Under the pieces are notes generated by a model. That model had not been told where the DNA came from and searched no databases. It saw only the letters and a list, made by a program, of their open reading frames with translations. 64,000 nucleotides of DNA from an uncultured beta proteobacterium (lineage in GTDB: Bacteria; Pseudomonadota; Gammaproteobacteria; Burkholderiales; SG8-41). This document shows positions 8,276 to 17,160 of the stretch, piece after piece. Where the stretch lies: assembly GCA_902825845.1 (NCBI GenBank), contig CADECM010000003.1:1-64000 (forward strand), read 5' to 3'. Position 1 is the first letter of the stretch, and every line of letters begins with the position of its first letter. The translations under genes and the position numbers were made by a program.

Positions 8276-8655
8276 GTTGGGCTTTTCCCTTCGGCGGCGG
8301 GGCCATCCAGCATGGCAATCAATTGTTCGATGGAGAAGGGCTTGGCAAGCACGCCGTCAAATCCCGCGCTCTGCAGCTTGCCGTCGGCCGTGCTCATCGC
8401 GGTGTAGGCATAGATGCGCAGGTGCTTGAGCAATGCGTCGGCGCGTATGCGGCGGCAGACTTCGAAGCCGGACATATCCGGCATGCTCAGGTCGAGCAGC
8501 ACCACATCGAAATGCGCCACGGCGAGCTTGTCCAGCGCGGATTCGCCGTCGGCGGCGATGTCCACGTCCCAGCCCTGTTGCCGCAGCAGTGTGGCCGGCA
8601 TGCGGCGGTTGGTGGGGTGATCGTCGACGATCAGTATGCGCAGCGACTTGGTCAT
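8272..8655 (-). CDS. Stand-alone receiver-domain protein inserted between fliP and fliQ
   Basis: 127 aa, a single response-regulator receiver with no output domain. Acidic pair in IVDDHPTN, phosphoacceptor in LLDLSMPDMSG, conserved Thr in AYTAMS and Lys in LAKPF, so it should be phosphorylatable. The sequence style (DDHPTNRRM) recalls the receivers of hybrid histidine kinases. A GGAG ribosome site precedes the ATG. It sits 12 bases after fliP and overlaps fliQ by 4 bases, so it is a full member of the export-gate operon. It could be a CheY-like motor regulator or a phosphate sink; its partner is unknown. Confidence 0.9.
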   Translation of the reverse strand: MTKSLRILIVDDHPTNRRMPATLLRQQGWDVDIAADGESALDKLAVAHFDVVLLDLSMPDMSGFEVCRRIRADALLKHLRIYAYTAMSTADGKLQSAGFDGVLAKPFSIEQLIAMLDGPAAEGKSPT

Positions 8656-8667
8656 GGAGGACTCCTG

Positions 8668-9438
8668 TCAGGTTCCGAAACTGGACACCAGCGAACCGGC
8701 CAGCAAATGCCAGCCGTCGGCGAGCACGAACAACATCAGCTTGAACGGCAGCGAAATCAGCACCGGTGACAGCATCATCATACCCATTGACATTAACACG
8801 CTGGCCACCACCAGATCGATGATCAGAAACGGTATGAACACCATGAAGCCGATCTGAAACGCGGTCTTCAGCTCACTGGTGACAAATGCCGGGATCACCA
8901 CGCGCATCGGCAGATCGCTGGCGGCAGCGACCGGTCCCTGGCGCGACAGTTTGCTGAACAGGGCCAGGTCATTTTCGCGCGTCTGCCGCAGCATAAAGCC
9001 TTTCAGGTGCGGTTCGGCGATGGTAATGGCTTGATTGAATGTGATTTTTTGTTCGGACAAGGGCAGGTAGGCTTCGCCGTAGATCTTGTCGAGCACGGGT
9101 GACATGACGCTGAGCGTCAGAAACAGCGACAGGCCGATCAGCACCTGGTTGGGCGGCGACGCCTGCGTTCCCAGCGCCTGCCGCAGCAGCGACAGCACGA
9201 TGATGATGCGCGTGAAACTGGTCATCAGCAGCAGTGCCGCCGGCAGAAAGGTGAGCGCCGTAAGCGATACCAGGGTCTGCACCGGCACGGAATAGACCTG
9301 GCCGCCGCCAGTCGCCGGCCGCGCGGTAACGTCGAGCGCCGCCTGTGCCAGTGCCGGCAATGGCAATAACGCGAGGGCGATCAGCGCAACCGGCAGCGCC
9401 ACAGTGCGCAGTGAAATACCTGAAGAGGATTTAGACAT
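8668..9438 (-). CDS. fliP: Flagellar export gate protein FliP
   Basis: 256 aa from ATG 9438. The N-terminal signal peptide ([21 protein letters not shown]) is typical of FliP. It is followed by a TM pair around [19 protein letters not shown], a periplasmic domain, and a C-terminal TM pair with [20 protein letters not shown]. An in-frame ATG 21 codons further upstream gives a Cys-rich extension unlike the family and was not used. The start overlaps the fliO stop by 8 bases. Confidence 0.95.
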   Translation of the reverse strand: MSKSSSGISLRTVALPVALIALALLPLPALAQAALDVTARPATGGGQVYSVPVQTLVSLTALTFLPAALLLMTSFTRIIIVLSLLRQALGTQASPPNQVLIGLSLFLTLSVMSPVLDKIYGEAYLPLSEQKITFNQAITIAEPHLKGFMLRQTRENDLALFSKLSRQGPVAAASDLPMRVVIPAFVTSELKTAFQIGFMVFIPFLIIDLVVASVLMSMGMMMLSPVLISLPFKLMLFVLADGWHLLAGSLVSSFGT

Positions 9439-9844
9439 GTTTGCTTCCGGCTTTGTGCAACAGGGCGGCAAATCCACCGGGCAGGCGCAGCGCCGGCGCA
9501 TCCGGCAATTCGCCCCTGGGCAGCGTGTGCAGTGTCTGGATGGCCGTGGCGGTCACCCCAAGCACCAGCCATTGATCGCCTGCCTGCACGATCAATACGC
9601 GTTCACGCGCGCCTACAGATAATGCGGCGACGTGCCGTAATAAAGGTGACTGCGACTGTGACGGCACGCCGAGGCGCCGTGCCAGCCACGCCAGCGCGAA
9701 CACCAGGCCGATCACCGCGGCCAGGCCGAACAGCATCTGGCCAAAGCCCGCGGCGGGGACCGCCGCGGATTGTGCCTGCGCGGACGGGGCGAACATGCAC
9801 CACGGCAGCCACACCGCTGCCATTGCCTTGCGTGTGCGCATCAT
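9431..9844 (-). CDS. fliO: Flagellar biosynthesis protein FliO
   Basis: 137 aa. Assists stable assembly of FliP in the export gate. N-terminal signal-like segment, one TM helix ([19 protein letters not shown]), then a small cytoplasmic domain with [20 protein letters not shown], the FliO signature. Overlaps fliN by 4 bases and fliP by 8. Confidence 0.92.
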   Translation of the reverse strand: MMRTRKAMAAVWLPWCMFAPSAQAQSAAVPAAGFGQMLFGLAAVIGLVFALAWLARRLGVPSQSQSPLLRHVAALSVGARERVLIVQAGDQWLVLGVTATAIQTLHTLPRGELPDAPALRLPGGFAALLHKAGSKHV

Positions 9845-10296
9845 CGCTGCAACCGGCGCACGCGCTCGGCGGGGGTCACGATATCCGTGATGCGGATGCC
9901 GTATTTTTCGTTGACCACCACCACTTCGCCCTGCGCGATGAGGCAGCCGTTGACCATCAGGTCCATCGGTTCGCCGGCGAGGCCGTCGAGTTCGATCACG
10001 GTGCCCTGTGCCATCGACAGCACCTGCCGGATGGGCACGCGGGTGCGGCCCAGTTCGACGGTGAGCTGCACCGGTATGTCCAGTATGAGGTCGATGTCAT
10101 GGCGCGCGCCGTCGGACTGCCGGCCGCCCGCAAACTGTTCGAATACCGGCTGCTTGGCGGCTGCCTGCATGGGCTGCTTGGCGGCAGCCTGCTCGGCAAG
10201 GGCTTCGGCCCAGGGATCGGCTTCGGCGGTCTCGGGTGCATCGCTTGTCGCGGTTGCGGCAGTGTCTTCGGGGGCCAGCGTGGTGTCTTCGTCCAT
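9841..10296 (-). CDS. fliN: Flagellar motor switch protein FliN
   Basis: 151 aa. Acidic, Ala/Glu-rich N-terminus (~1-65) then the SpoA (surface presentation) domain: DIPVQLTVELGRTRVPIRQV and VNGCLIAQGEVVVVNEKYGI. Forms the base of the C-ring with FliM. It starts 2 bases after the fliM stop and overlaps fliO by 4 bases. Confidence 0.96.
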   Translation of the reverse strand: MDEDTTLAPEDTAATATSDAPETAEADPWAEALAEQAAAKQPMQAAAKQPVFEQFAGGRQSDGARHDIDLILDIPVQLTVELGRTRVPIRQVLSMAQGTVIELDGLAGEPMDLMVNGCLIAQGEVVVVNEKYGIRITDIVTPAERVRRLQR

Positions 10297-10298
10297 GA

Positions 10299-11300
10299 TC
10301 AGTTGCTCACTGTTTGTTCGTTGTCGTCAGTCGACAATATGCGCTCGACCATCAGCGCATAGCGTCCGTTGGAGGTTCCAAAGCGGCATTCCAGGATGGG
10401 CACGCCTTCGACTTCGGCGCGTATTACCTGCGGCACGTCGACCGGGAGCACATCCCCGGCCTTGAGCTTCATCAATTGCGCGAGCGGCGCGCGCAGGTGG
10501 GCCAGCGGCGCGGTCAGCTGCACCTCGGCCTGCTGTACGTTATGGGTGAGTTGGCGTATCCAGCGGTCGCCGGGTCCGGTGTCGCCCGCGGGCCGCGGGT
10601 TGGCCAGCGCGTCGCGCAGCGGTTCCAGCGCCGCGTACGGCAGACAGATGTGTATGGCGCCCTTCACGTTGCCGATTTCAACGTTGAAGGTCGACGCCAC
10701 CACCAGATCGCTGGCGGTCAGGATATTGACGAACTGCGAATGCATTTCAGAACGCAGGTAGTCGAACTTCATGGCATGCACGGGTTCCCACGCGCGTTCG
10801 TATTCCGCGGTGATGATGTCGAGCAGGCGCTTGATGATGCGCTGTTCGACCGGCGTGAAATCGCGTCCCTCGATGCGCATGTGATAGCGGCCGTCGCCGC
10901 CGAACAGGTGGTCCACCGCGGTGAACACCAGGGCGGGTTCCAGCACGATCAGGCCCATGCCCGTCAGCGTCGACAGGTTGATCACGTTCAGATTGGTCGG
11001 GGTGATCAGATTGCCGAGGAATTCGCCGTACTTTTCAATGCGCGGCGGCTGCGGATCGATCTCCGGATTACGCCGCAGCAGATTGCTGATTTCTCCACGT
11101 ATCGCGCGCGCAAAGCGGTCGTTGATGATATCCAGCGTCGGCATGCGCCCGCGGATGGTGCGCGGCGGGTTGGTCAGATCGCACGCGCGCACGCCATGCG
11201 GATCGTCCGCGGGTTCCGGCGCGAGCCCGGCGTCGTCGGCCGCGCCGTTGATCAGGGCGTCGACTTCGCTTTGCGACAGAATGTCGTTCGGTGCGGTCAT
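10299..11300 (-). CDS. fliM: Flagellar motor switch protein FliM
   Basis: 333 aa. The N-terminal LSQSEVDALI is the CheY-P docking helix; the CheC-like middle domain (about 45-230) has an altered core motif (LTGMGLIVLEP) and the C-terminal SpoA domain ends in RFGTSNGRYALMVERIL. It links chemotaxis signals to rotation switching. Second gene of the operon, 14 bases after fliL. Confidence 0.97.
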   Translation of the reverse strand: MTAPNDILSQSEVDALINGAADDAGLAPEPADDPHGVRACDLTNPPRTIRGRMPTLDIINDRFARAIRGEISNLLRRNPEIDPQPPRIEKYGEFLGNLITPTNLNVINLSTLTGMGLIVLEPALVFTAVDHLFGGDGRYHMRIEGRDFTPVEQRIIKRLLDIITAEYERAWEPVHAMKFDYLRSEMHSQFVNILTASDLVVASTFNVEIGNVKGAIHICLPYAALEPLRDALANPRPAGDTGPGDRWIRQLTHNVQQAEVQLTAPLAHLRAPLAQLMKLKAGDVLPVDVPQVIRAEVEGVPILECRFGTSNGRYALMVERILSTDDNEQTVSN

Positions 11301-11314
11301 GAAACGTGCCGGTG

Positions 11315-11782
11315 TTACTGGATGACGAAGGCGGAGAAATGCATGTTGAGCAGCCCCTTGCGCTGCGCTTCGTCGAGCGACTGTCTGGCGTCGTCGATAA
11401 TCTCTTCGGTGAGTTTTTGCTTGCCTTCGAGGCTGGTGAGTTCCGCCACCGTTTTCGACGACAGGCGCAGCAGCACGCGGCTGCGCACGGCCGGCAGATT
11501 GGCCTTGATGGCCTCGGAAATCTCGTTGGTTTCGGTGGCGTAGACGACGCCCACCTGCAGGTAGTTTTCACTGCCCGTCAGATTGACCACGAACGGCTCC
11601 AGTGGCAGGAACACCGGCACGGTCTTCTTCGGCGCTTCCTGCGCTTTCTGCGTGCCTTTTCCGCGCTGGGCGAAGTACCAGGCCGCGCCGCCGCCGCCGC
11701 TCGCCAGGATCAGGGCGCTGGCCACAATAATTATCAATTTCCCCTTTTTCTTGGGGGGTGCCGCTTCTTTCGCGTTGGACAT
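11315..11782 (-). CDS. fliL: Flagellar basal body-associated protein FliL
   Basis: 155 aa from ATG 11782, with GGAGG 5-9 bases ahead. Lys-rich cytoplasmic tail, one TM helix (LIIIVASALILASGGGGAAWYF), then the periplasmic FliL domain with FVVNLTG and LLNMHFSAFVIQ. It stabilises stators at the motor. An upstream in-frame ATG (11881) adds 33 unrelated residues and was rejected. Heads the fliL-R operon. Confidence 0.95.
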   Translation of the reverse strand: MSNAKEAAPPKKKGKLIIIVASALILASGGGGAAWYFAQRGKGTQKAQEAPKKTVPVFLPLEPFVVNLTGSENYLQVGVVYATETNEISEAIKANLPAVRSRVLLRLSSKTVAELTSLEGKQKLTEEIIDDARQSLDEAQRKGLLNMHFSAFVIQ

Positions 11783-11994
11783 GGAACGCCTCCGTGGTGA
11801 GTGGGAATGGGCTGAATTATGGGAGCCGGACCCTGTGCGCCATGTCCCGATCAGAAGGCGAAAAGCCGCGCAATTCGCCACGCGCTGGCCGTGGTGAGCG
11901 GCAGTGATTATTTGTTAAGTATCTGTTTTTATTGTATTTTTACTAGAGCAGCATGATGAGCGGCATGCCGGTGCGGCGTGCGCCCGCAAACTGA

Positions 11995-12172
11995 CTAGAG
12001 CCGGTTATGAATTTCCGTGAAATCGAAAATCGTCTCCCGCATCCCAATCCGTCTCCCGAAGGGAGAAAGGTTTTTAACCCCTCTCCCTACGGGAAAGGGG
12101 GGGTGAGGGAATACGAATATGCATAAGTAATTGATTTTTAATGACATTTATGAAGTTCATTCCAGGCGCTAG
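11995..12172. repeat. MITE-like element, copy 1 (178 bp)
   Basis: Roughly 80% identical by eye to 55296-55476; the first 43 bases differ at only three positions. Both copies begin and end with CTAG. The terminal inverted repeat is about 21 bp (CTAGAGCCGGTTATGAATTTC on the left; the right end read in reverse is CTAGCGCCTGGAATGAACTTC). Inside are two hairpin-forming blocks (TCTCCCGAAGGGAGA and CCCTCTCCCTACGGGAAAGG) and an AT-rich motif at 12121-12141. No coding capacity. The right CTAG contains the fliK stop codon. It fills most of the fliL-fliK gap; 11783-11994 otherwise shows only an AT-rich stretch (11905-11945). Confidence 0.7.
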
Positions 12173-13686
12173 GCGTAGGTGTCGATGGCGCCGTTGCCCG
12201 AGGCGCGCGCGCGCGCCGGTGGTGTGTTGTCGGCGGCGGGTGTGACTGCTTGCCCTGTCGCAGCCCCGCGCCGAGGGGTTTCGAACGGTAACCGCGAGTG
12301 CTGCGATTGCTGTGCATGGGCGCCGACCGATGTCTGGCCGAGCTGGATACCGCTTTGCGCCAGTTGATCGCGCAGTTCGTCGAGTGCGGACTGGATCGCG
12401 GCATTGGCATCCGGATGCGTCACCATGAAAGCAATGTCCGCCCGTTGATCGGTGACCACGATGCGCACGTCGATGGGGCCGAATTCGGCGGGATTCAGTT
12501 GCAGCGTGGCGGAAGACGTGCCTTCCTTGACCAACAGCTTCACGTTGCCGGCAAATGCGGGCTGCCATTCCGGCGACTGCACATGGGGTGCGAGGGTGAA
12601 CTGGGACGCCGCGCGTTCGCCGCCCGTTGCAAATGCCGTGGGCACGCCGGCGGCGACAGTGGCAAAGTCGCCGATGCGATCCGGCGCTTCCTGAAACGCG
12701 CCGTCGCGCGACGGTGTGCTGCCGCCCTCGGCGGCGCGGAGCGCGGCAATGGCCGTTGCCGGAATGTCGCTTTCGCCGAGCGCCGGTTGCAGTTCCAGCA
12801 CGCGTCCGACGTCGGCGTAGGCTTGTGCGGTTGCCGGCCGCGCAATGCCTTCTCCCGTGCTGCCTGCATTGCGTGACGCGGCAGGCCGCTTGCTGCCTTC
12901 GCCATCCGGGGTGGTTCCGGGCGCGGCCGACGGCGCTTCTCTCGATAGGGCGGCACGCGGGTTTGCGCTGGCGATAGCCGCCGCATTGGCGGCCGGGACC
13001 AACGACAAGTCGCGCGCCGGCGGGGTCTGACTGAGCGTCGCCGTCCCAGTTGTCGCGGGCGTCTTGAAATCACCCGTTGCCGCGGGCAACGCGACTTTCG
13101 CCGCGGCAGCGCCGCCGGCATTGTCGTTGTCGGATGGTGTGTGGGATTCGACGCTTGACGGCGCAGGCAGCACTGCTGTTGCATCGTCGCGCGCAGCTTG
13201 CGCCGGCGCACCGGTTATTGCGGCCGCAAAGTCGCCTGCGTCCGGCGCATCCATCGCAACGGGCGTCGCCGCGACATCTGCCGCGGTCTGCACGCCATCC
13301 GCGCCGGACAGTCCCGCCGCGGATTCGAATGGCGCTGCGCGCGCTGCTTCGTCAAGCGGCTGGGCGGGTGGCGGCGCGGGCGGCATCAGGTGGGGCATCT
13401 GCAACTGCCCCAGCAGTGCGGCGATCAGGGCAGCGTCGGGTTGTGTTATCGCAGCGTCTGTGTCCTGTTGAGCGGGGTCGCGTGTGGCCGCCGCGGACAG
13501 ATCGGGCAGGGCCTCGCCGCTGTCGGCGCCGCCGGTTACCGGCGTTATCGCGCCCGCTTGCGGGACCAGGCTTCCCATCAATTGCGCAAACGCGCCGGTG
13601 TCGCCCGTGACGGCGGCAATGGCGCCGCCCGCGGCAGTGCCGGCGGCGGCGGGTGTCTGGCTGATGACGTTCAGAAAATTATTCAT
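12169..13686 (-). CDS. fliK: Flagellar hook-length control protein FliK
   Basis: 505 aa from ATG 13686. Long Ala/Pro/Thr-rich, low-complexity N-terminal ruler region (~1-390), then the conserved C-terminal Flg_hook domain (~395-465) with LLVKEGTSSATLQLNPAEFG and IDVRIVVTDQRADIAFMV, and a Gln/Pro-rich tail ending DTYA, a normal FliK ending. It is secreted and switches export from hook to filament subunits. The stop codon TAG is part of the CTAG end of a MITE-like element. Start overlaps the fliJ stop by 8 bases. Confidence 0.93.
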   Translation of the reverse strand: MNNFLNVISQTPAAAGTAAGGAIAAVTGDTGAFAQLMGSLVPQAGAITPVTGGADSGEALPDLSAAATRDPAQQDTDAAITQPDAALIAALLGQLQMPHLMPPAPPPAQPLDEAARAAPFESAAGLSGADGVQTAADVAATPVAMDAPDAGDFAAAITGAPAQAARDDATAVLPAPSSVESHTPSDNDNAGGAAAAKVALPAATGDFKTPATTGTATLSQTPPARDLSLVPAANAAAIASANPRAALSREAPSAAPGTTPDGEGSKRPAASRNAGSTGEGIARPATAQAYADVGRVLELQPALGESDIPATAIAALRAAEGGSTPSRDGAFQEAPDRIGDFATVAAGVPTAFATGGERAASQFTLAPHVQSPEWQPAFAGNVKLLVKEGTSSATLQLNPAEFGPIDVRIVVTDQRADIAFMVTHPDANAAIQSALDELRDQLAQSGIQLGQTSVGAHAQQSQHSRLPFETPRRGAATGQAVTPAADNTPPARARASGNGAIDTYA

Positions 13687-14140
13687 GTCGGTCGTGGCTT
13701 CGCAAGCGGCGCGCGCTGCGCGCCGCGAATTCATCGGATTGTTTTTGTTCCAGACGTTTCAGGCGCGCCTGCGCGGCCGCCGCACGGCGGTCGCGCAGCA
13801 ATTCCATCGCCTTGAGCCGCTGCAGCGTGGCAAACCAGTTGTGCTGGCTTTGCTCCACAGCAACACCGGCCTGGTCGACGTCGTTTTTCTGGCTTTGAAT
13901 CGCGTGCCCCAGTTTGCCGAGGAAGCGATGGTAATTGCCCAGCGCGTCTGTCTCCAGGCGCGTCAGGCCGCGCAGGCGGTTGGCGTATTCGCCGCGAAAA
14001 CTGTCGAGCGTGGCATAGGTCGCTTCCGAGGTGCGCAATCGATTGCGCGCCTTGCCCAGTGCCTGTTCCGACGCCTGATGCCGGTCGGCGGCGCTGGCGA
14101 TGGCCAGTTCGAGCGCCGAAGGGTTCCTGGCGTTACTCAT
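13679..14140 (-). CDS. fliJ: Flagellar export chaperone FliJ
   Basis: 153 aa, almost entirely helical coiled coil rich in Arg, Leu, Glu and Gln, as expected for FliJ, which contacts the FliI ATPase ring and FlhA. Position between fliI and fliK and 4-8 base overlaps with both fix the identity better than the weakly conserved sequence does. Confidence 0.88.
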   Translation of the reverse strand: MSNARNPSALELAIASAADRHQASEQALGKARNRLRTSEATYATLDSFRGEYANRLRGLTRLETDALGNYHRFLGKLGHAIQSQKNDVDQAGVAVEQSQHNWFATLQRLKAMELLRDRRAAAAQARLKRLEQKQSDEFAARSARRLRSHDRHE

Positions 14141-15540
14141 TGAGCGCCCAGTTCCGCCAGGCGTTTGCGTGCCGCCGTGGCATCGCTGCGTTCATTCATG
14201 CCCTGGCGCAGGAATTTCTCGATTTGCGGATACGCGGCGATGGCCTGATCGAGTTGCGGATCGCTGCCGGCGGCGTAGGCGCCTACCGTGATCAGATCGC
14301 GCGAGCGCTGATAGCGGGAATACAGTTGCTTGACGCGTATTGCCGCCGCCATGTGCGCTTCGCTGCTGATGCCGTGCATCACGCGGCTGATCGATTGTTC
14401 GATGTCGATGGCCGGATAGTGACCCTGTTCGGCCAGCGCGCGCGACAGCACAAAGTGGCCGTCGAGAATCGCGCGCGCGCTGTCGGCGATCGGGTCCTGC
14501 TGGTCGTCACCCTCGGTCAGAACCGTATAAAAGGCGGTGATCGAGCCGCCGCCGGCCTTGGCATTGCCCGCGCGTTCCACCAGCGAAGGCAGGCGCGCGA
14601 ACACGGACGGCGGATAACCTTTGGTGGCGGGCGGCTCGCCGATGGCGAGCGCGATTTCGCGCAGTGCCATCGCATAGCGCGTCAGCGAGTCCATGATCAG
14701 CAGCACATGTTTGCCCTGATCGCGGAAATATTCCGCGATGGCACACGAATACAGCGCGCCCTGGATGCGCGCCAGCGGCGAAATGTCGGCAGGGGCGGCA
14801 ACCACGGCGGCTCGCGCGAGGCCTTCCGTGCCGAGAATCTGATCCACGAATTCCTTCACCTCGCGGCCGCGTTCGCCGATCAGCCCGACCACCACCACAT
14901 CGGCCTTGGTGTTGCGCGCCATCATGCCCAGCAGCACGCTTTTGCCGACGCCGGATCCGGCAAACAGGCCCAGCCGCTGGCCACGGCCCACCGTGAGCAG
15001 GGCATCGATCGCGCGCACGCCAACGTCCAGCGGCAATTGCACCGGATCGCGCTGCATCGGATTGCGCGGGCGACCCAGCAGCGGGCGCGTGTCGGCAAAG
15101 CCCAGTTCACCGAGTCCGTCGAGCGGGCGTCCGCCGGCATCCACCACGCGGCCGAGCAATTGCTCGCCGACCGGCAGATGGCGGGTTTGATCTTCGCTGC
15201 GCCGCCACGGATGGCGCGGCGCGGACCACGCGGGCGTAACCCGCGGCGGTTCCAGCGCCATGACCCTGGCGCCGGGGCGCATGCCGTGGGTTTCGCCCGA
15301 CGGCATCAGCAGCAGTGCATTGCGATCGAAGCCGACGACTTCGGCTTCGACAAAGCGGCCGTCTTCCTGTTCGATGCGCGTCATCGCGCCAATGGGCAGA
15401 CGCGGGCCGCTGGCCTCCAGCACCATGCCATTGGCGCGCGACAGGCGCCCGCTGGCGAGGCAGGTCTGCGTGTTGGCGATAAAGGCCATGCAGTCGTCGA
15501 GGTGACGTTCCAGTTGCGGAATCAGGGTAGGTGCGCTCAT
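14137..15540 (-). CDS. fliI: Flagellar export ATPase FliI
   Basis: 467 aa, F1-beta-like ATPase that powers export. Walker A GSGVGKS at ~195-201; Walker B region [11 protein letters not shown]; further conserved [20 protein letters not shown]. Full length. Overlaps fliH by 4 bases and fliJ by 4. Confidence 0.97.
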   Translation of the reverse strand: MSAPTLIPQLERHLDDCMAFIANTQTCLASGRLSRANGMVLEASGPRLPIGAMTRIEQEDGRFVEAEVVGFDRNALLLMPSGETHGMRPGARVMALEPPRVTPAWSAPRHPWRRSEDQTRHLPVGEQLLGRVVDAGGRPLDGLGELGFADTRPLLGRPRNPMQRDPVQLPLDVGVRAIDALLTVGRGQRLGLFAGSGVGKSVLLGMMARNTKADVVVVGLIGERGREVKEFVDQILGTEGLARAAVVAAPADISPLARIQGALYSCAIAEYFRDQGKHVLLIMDSLTRYAMALREIALAIGEPPATKGYPPSVFARLPSLVERAGNAKAGGGSITAFYTVLTEGDDQQDPIADSARAILDGHFVLSRALAEQGHYPAIDIEQSISRVMHGISSEAHMAAAIRVKQLYSRYQRSRDLITVGAYAAGSDPQLDQAIAAYPQIEKFLRQGMNERSDATAARKRLAELGAQ

Positions 15541-16187
15541 GCGGCCGCCTCGTTGTGCGCACCAAGGGCTTCCAGCACGCGTGCGACGCGCGTGGATAGC
15601 GTGGCGTCAATATCGCCGCATGAGGAGGTGATGCGGCAGCCCCCGCGTTCAATCTCGTCCGACCCCGCCACCGTGCAATTCGATGGATTGCCACTGGTGC
15701 TCATGCTGTCGCGCAGCAGCGCTGCATCGGCGCCATTGACGATGACGCGCACGCGTTCGGCACCGTCCGGCAGCAGGGTCAGCGCCTCGCGTACCACGTC
15801 GAGCAGATTGTCGGGACAATGGCGGATTTCGCGCTGCATGATTTTTTGGGCAATGGCTGCCGCCAGTGCCACGGTCTTGCGCGCCAGCGTGTCGCCGAGG
15901 GCCTGCAGCGCTGCCTCGGCGGCCTCAGCAACGGCATGGATCTGTGCGGCCTCGGCCTGCGCATGTGCCTGTCCTTCGGCGTAGCCGGCCTGTCTGCCCG
16001 CCAGAATGCCGGCCTGCTTGCCCTGCTCGAAGCCGGCCGCGTAGGCGCGGCGTTGTATGGCTTCAGGCGACGGGGGCTGGGCGCGGCGTTCCTGGGGCTG
16101 CGCGGTGTGCAGCGCGCCCGGATTCCAGCGTTCCCACGCCGGGGTCTTGCCCGCGGAAGCGCGCTCGTTAGACGAAACTGTCGCCAC
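15537..16187 (-). CDS. fliH: Flagellar export ATPase regulator FliH
   Basis: 216 aa. The [23 protein letters not shown] stretch (about 49-71; short Gly-X3-Gly-type repeats) is a hallmark of FliH, followed by an Ala-rich helix and a C-terminal stator-like domain. It holds FliI off and links it to the C-ring. Start overlaps the fliG end by 20 bases. Confidence 0.92.
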   Translation of the reverse strand: MATVSSNERASAGKTPAWERWNPGALHTAQPQERRAQPPSPEAIQRRAYAAGFEQGKQAGILAGRQAGYAEGQAHAQAEAAQIHAVAEAAEAALQALGDTLARKTVALAAAIAQKIMQREIRHCPDNLLDVVREALTLLPDGAERVRVIVNGADAALLRDSMSTSGNPSNCTVAGSDEIERGGCRITSSCGDIDATLSTRVARVLEALGAHNEAAA

Positions 16188-17160
16188 CGCCGCCTCCCAG
16201 TACGATCTGGCCGTCGTCGGCCAGCGTGCGCGCGACTTTCAGCATTTCCTTTTGCGCGGCTTCCACTTCGGACAGCCGCACCGGGCCCATCGACGACAGG
16301 TCGTCGCGCAGCGTGTCCGCGGCGCGCGACGACATGTTCTTGAGGATTTTTTCGCGCAGCGCTTCGTCCGCGCCCTTGAGCGCGACCACCAGCGTCTCGG
16401 ACTGCACGTCGCGCATGATGAGCTGGATGCCCTTGTCGTCCACCTCCATCAGGTTTTCGAACAGGAACATCTCGTCGACGATCTGCTGGCTCAACTTTTC
16501 GTCGCTGGTCTTGATGGCTTCGATGATCGCGGTATCCACGCCATCGCCCAGAAAGTTCAAAATTTCCGCGGCGGCGCGCGTGCCGCCGAGGGATTTTTTC
16601 TTGCCCTCTTTGCCGGACAGCAGCTTGGACAGCACTTCGTTCAGTTCGCGCAGCGCCACCGGCTGAATGCCGTCAAGCGTGGCGATGCGCAGCGTGGCAT
16701 CGGTACGCAGGCGTTCGGGCAGACGTTTCAGCACGTCGGCCGCGGTGTCGCGCTCCAGATGCACCAGGATCGAGGCGATGATCTGCGGATGCTCGTTCTG
16801 GATCAGTTCGGACACCATCTCGGCATCCATCCAGTTCAGCGTGTCGATGCCCTGATCGCCCTTGTCCTTGACGATGTGCGACAGCAGAAAACCGGCCTTG
16901 TCCTCGCCCAGCGCGCGGGTGATGACATTGCGGATATAGTCGTCATTGCCCTGGCCGAATGCGGTGAAATTCACGGCTTCCGTTTCGTAGTCATTGAGCA
17001 CCTGATCGATTTGCTCCTTGCTCACATTGCGCAGCTTTGCCATGGCGCCGCCCAGGGCGCGGACCTCCTTCGGATCGAGTTGCTTGAATACCTCGGCCGC
17101 GAGTTCTTCGCCGAGGCTGAACAGCAGGATGGCACTATTGGTGAGTCCGTCGGCGCTCAT
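16168..17160 (-). CDS. fliG: Flagellar motor switch protein FliG
   Basis: 330 aa. N-terminal domain binding FliF (ILLFSLGEELAAEVFKQLDPKEV), middle armadillo domain with the EHPQ motif (QNEHPQIIASIL), and C-terminal torque helix with charged residues (LKGADEALREKILKNMSSRAA). It interacts with MotA to generate torque. Overlaps fliF by 4 bases. Confidence 0.97.
   Translation of the reverse strand: MSADGLTNSAILLFSLGEELAAEVFKQLDPKEVRALGGAMAKLRNVSKEQIDQVLNDYETEAVNFTAFGQGNDDYIRNVITRALGEDKAGFLLSHIVKDKGDQGIDTLNWMDAEMVSELIQNEHPQIIASILVHLERDTAADVLKRLPERLRTDATLRIATLDGIQPVALRELNEVLSKLLSGKEGKKKSLGGTRAAAEILNFLGDGVDTAIIEAIKTSDEKLSQQIVDEMFLFENLMEVDDKGIQLIMRDVQSETLVVALKGADEALREKILKNMSSRAADTLRDDLSSMGPVRLSEVEAAQKEMLKVARTLADDGQIVLGGGGGDSFV

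Noticed and set aside
11943..11961. A second CTAGAGC word, 52 bases left of MITE copy 1, as a possible extra element end.
   Set aside because: After the first seven bases the match to the element end is poor and no partner end is visible.
14059..15984. 641-codon plus-strand reading frame opposite fliI and fliH.
   Set aside because: Composition (His/Gln/Arg/Ala rich) is that of an antisense shadow of GC-rich genes; fliI and fliH on the minus strand have clear motifs.
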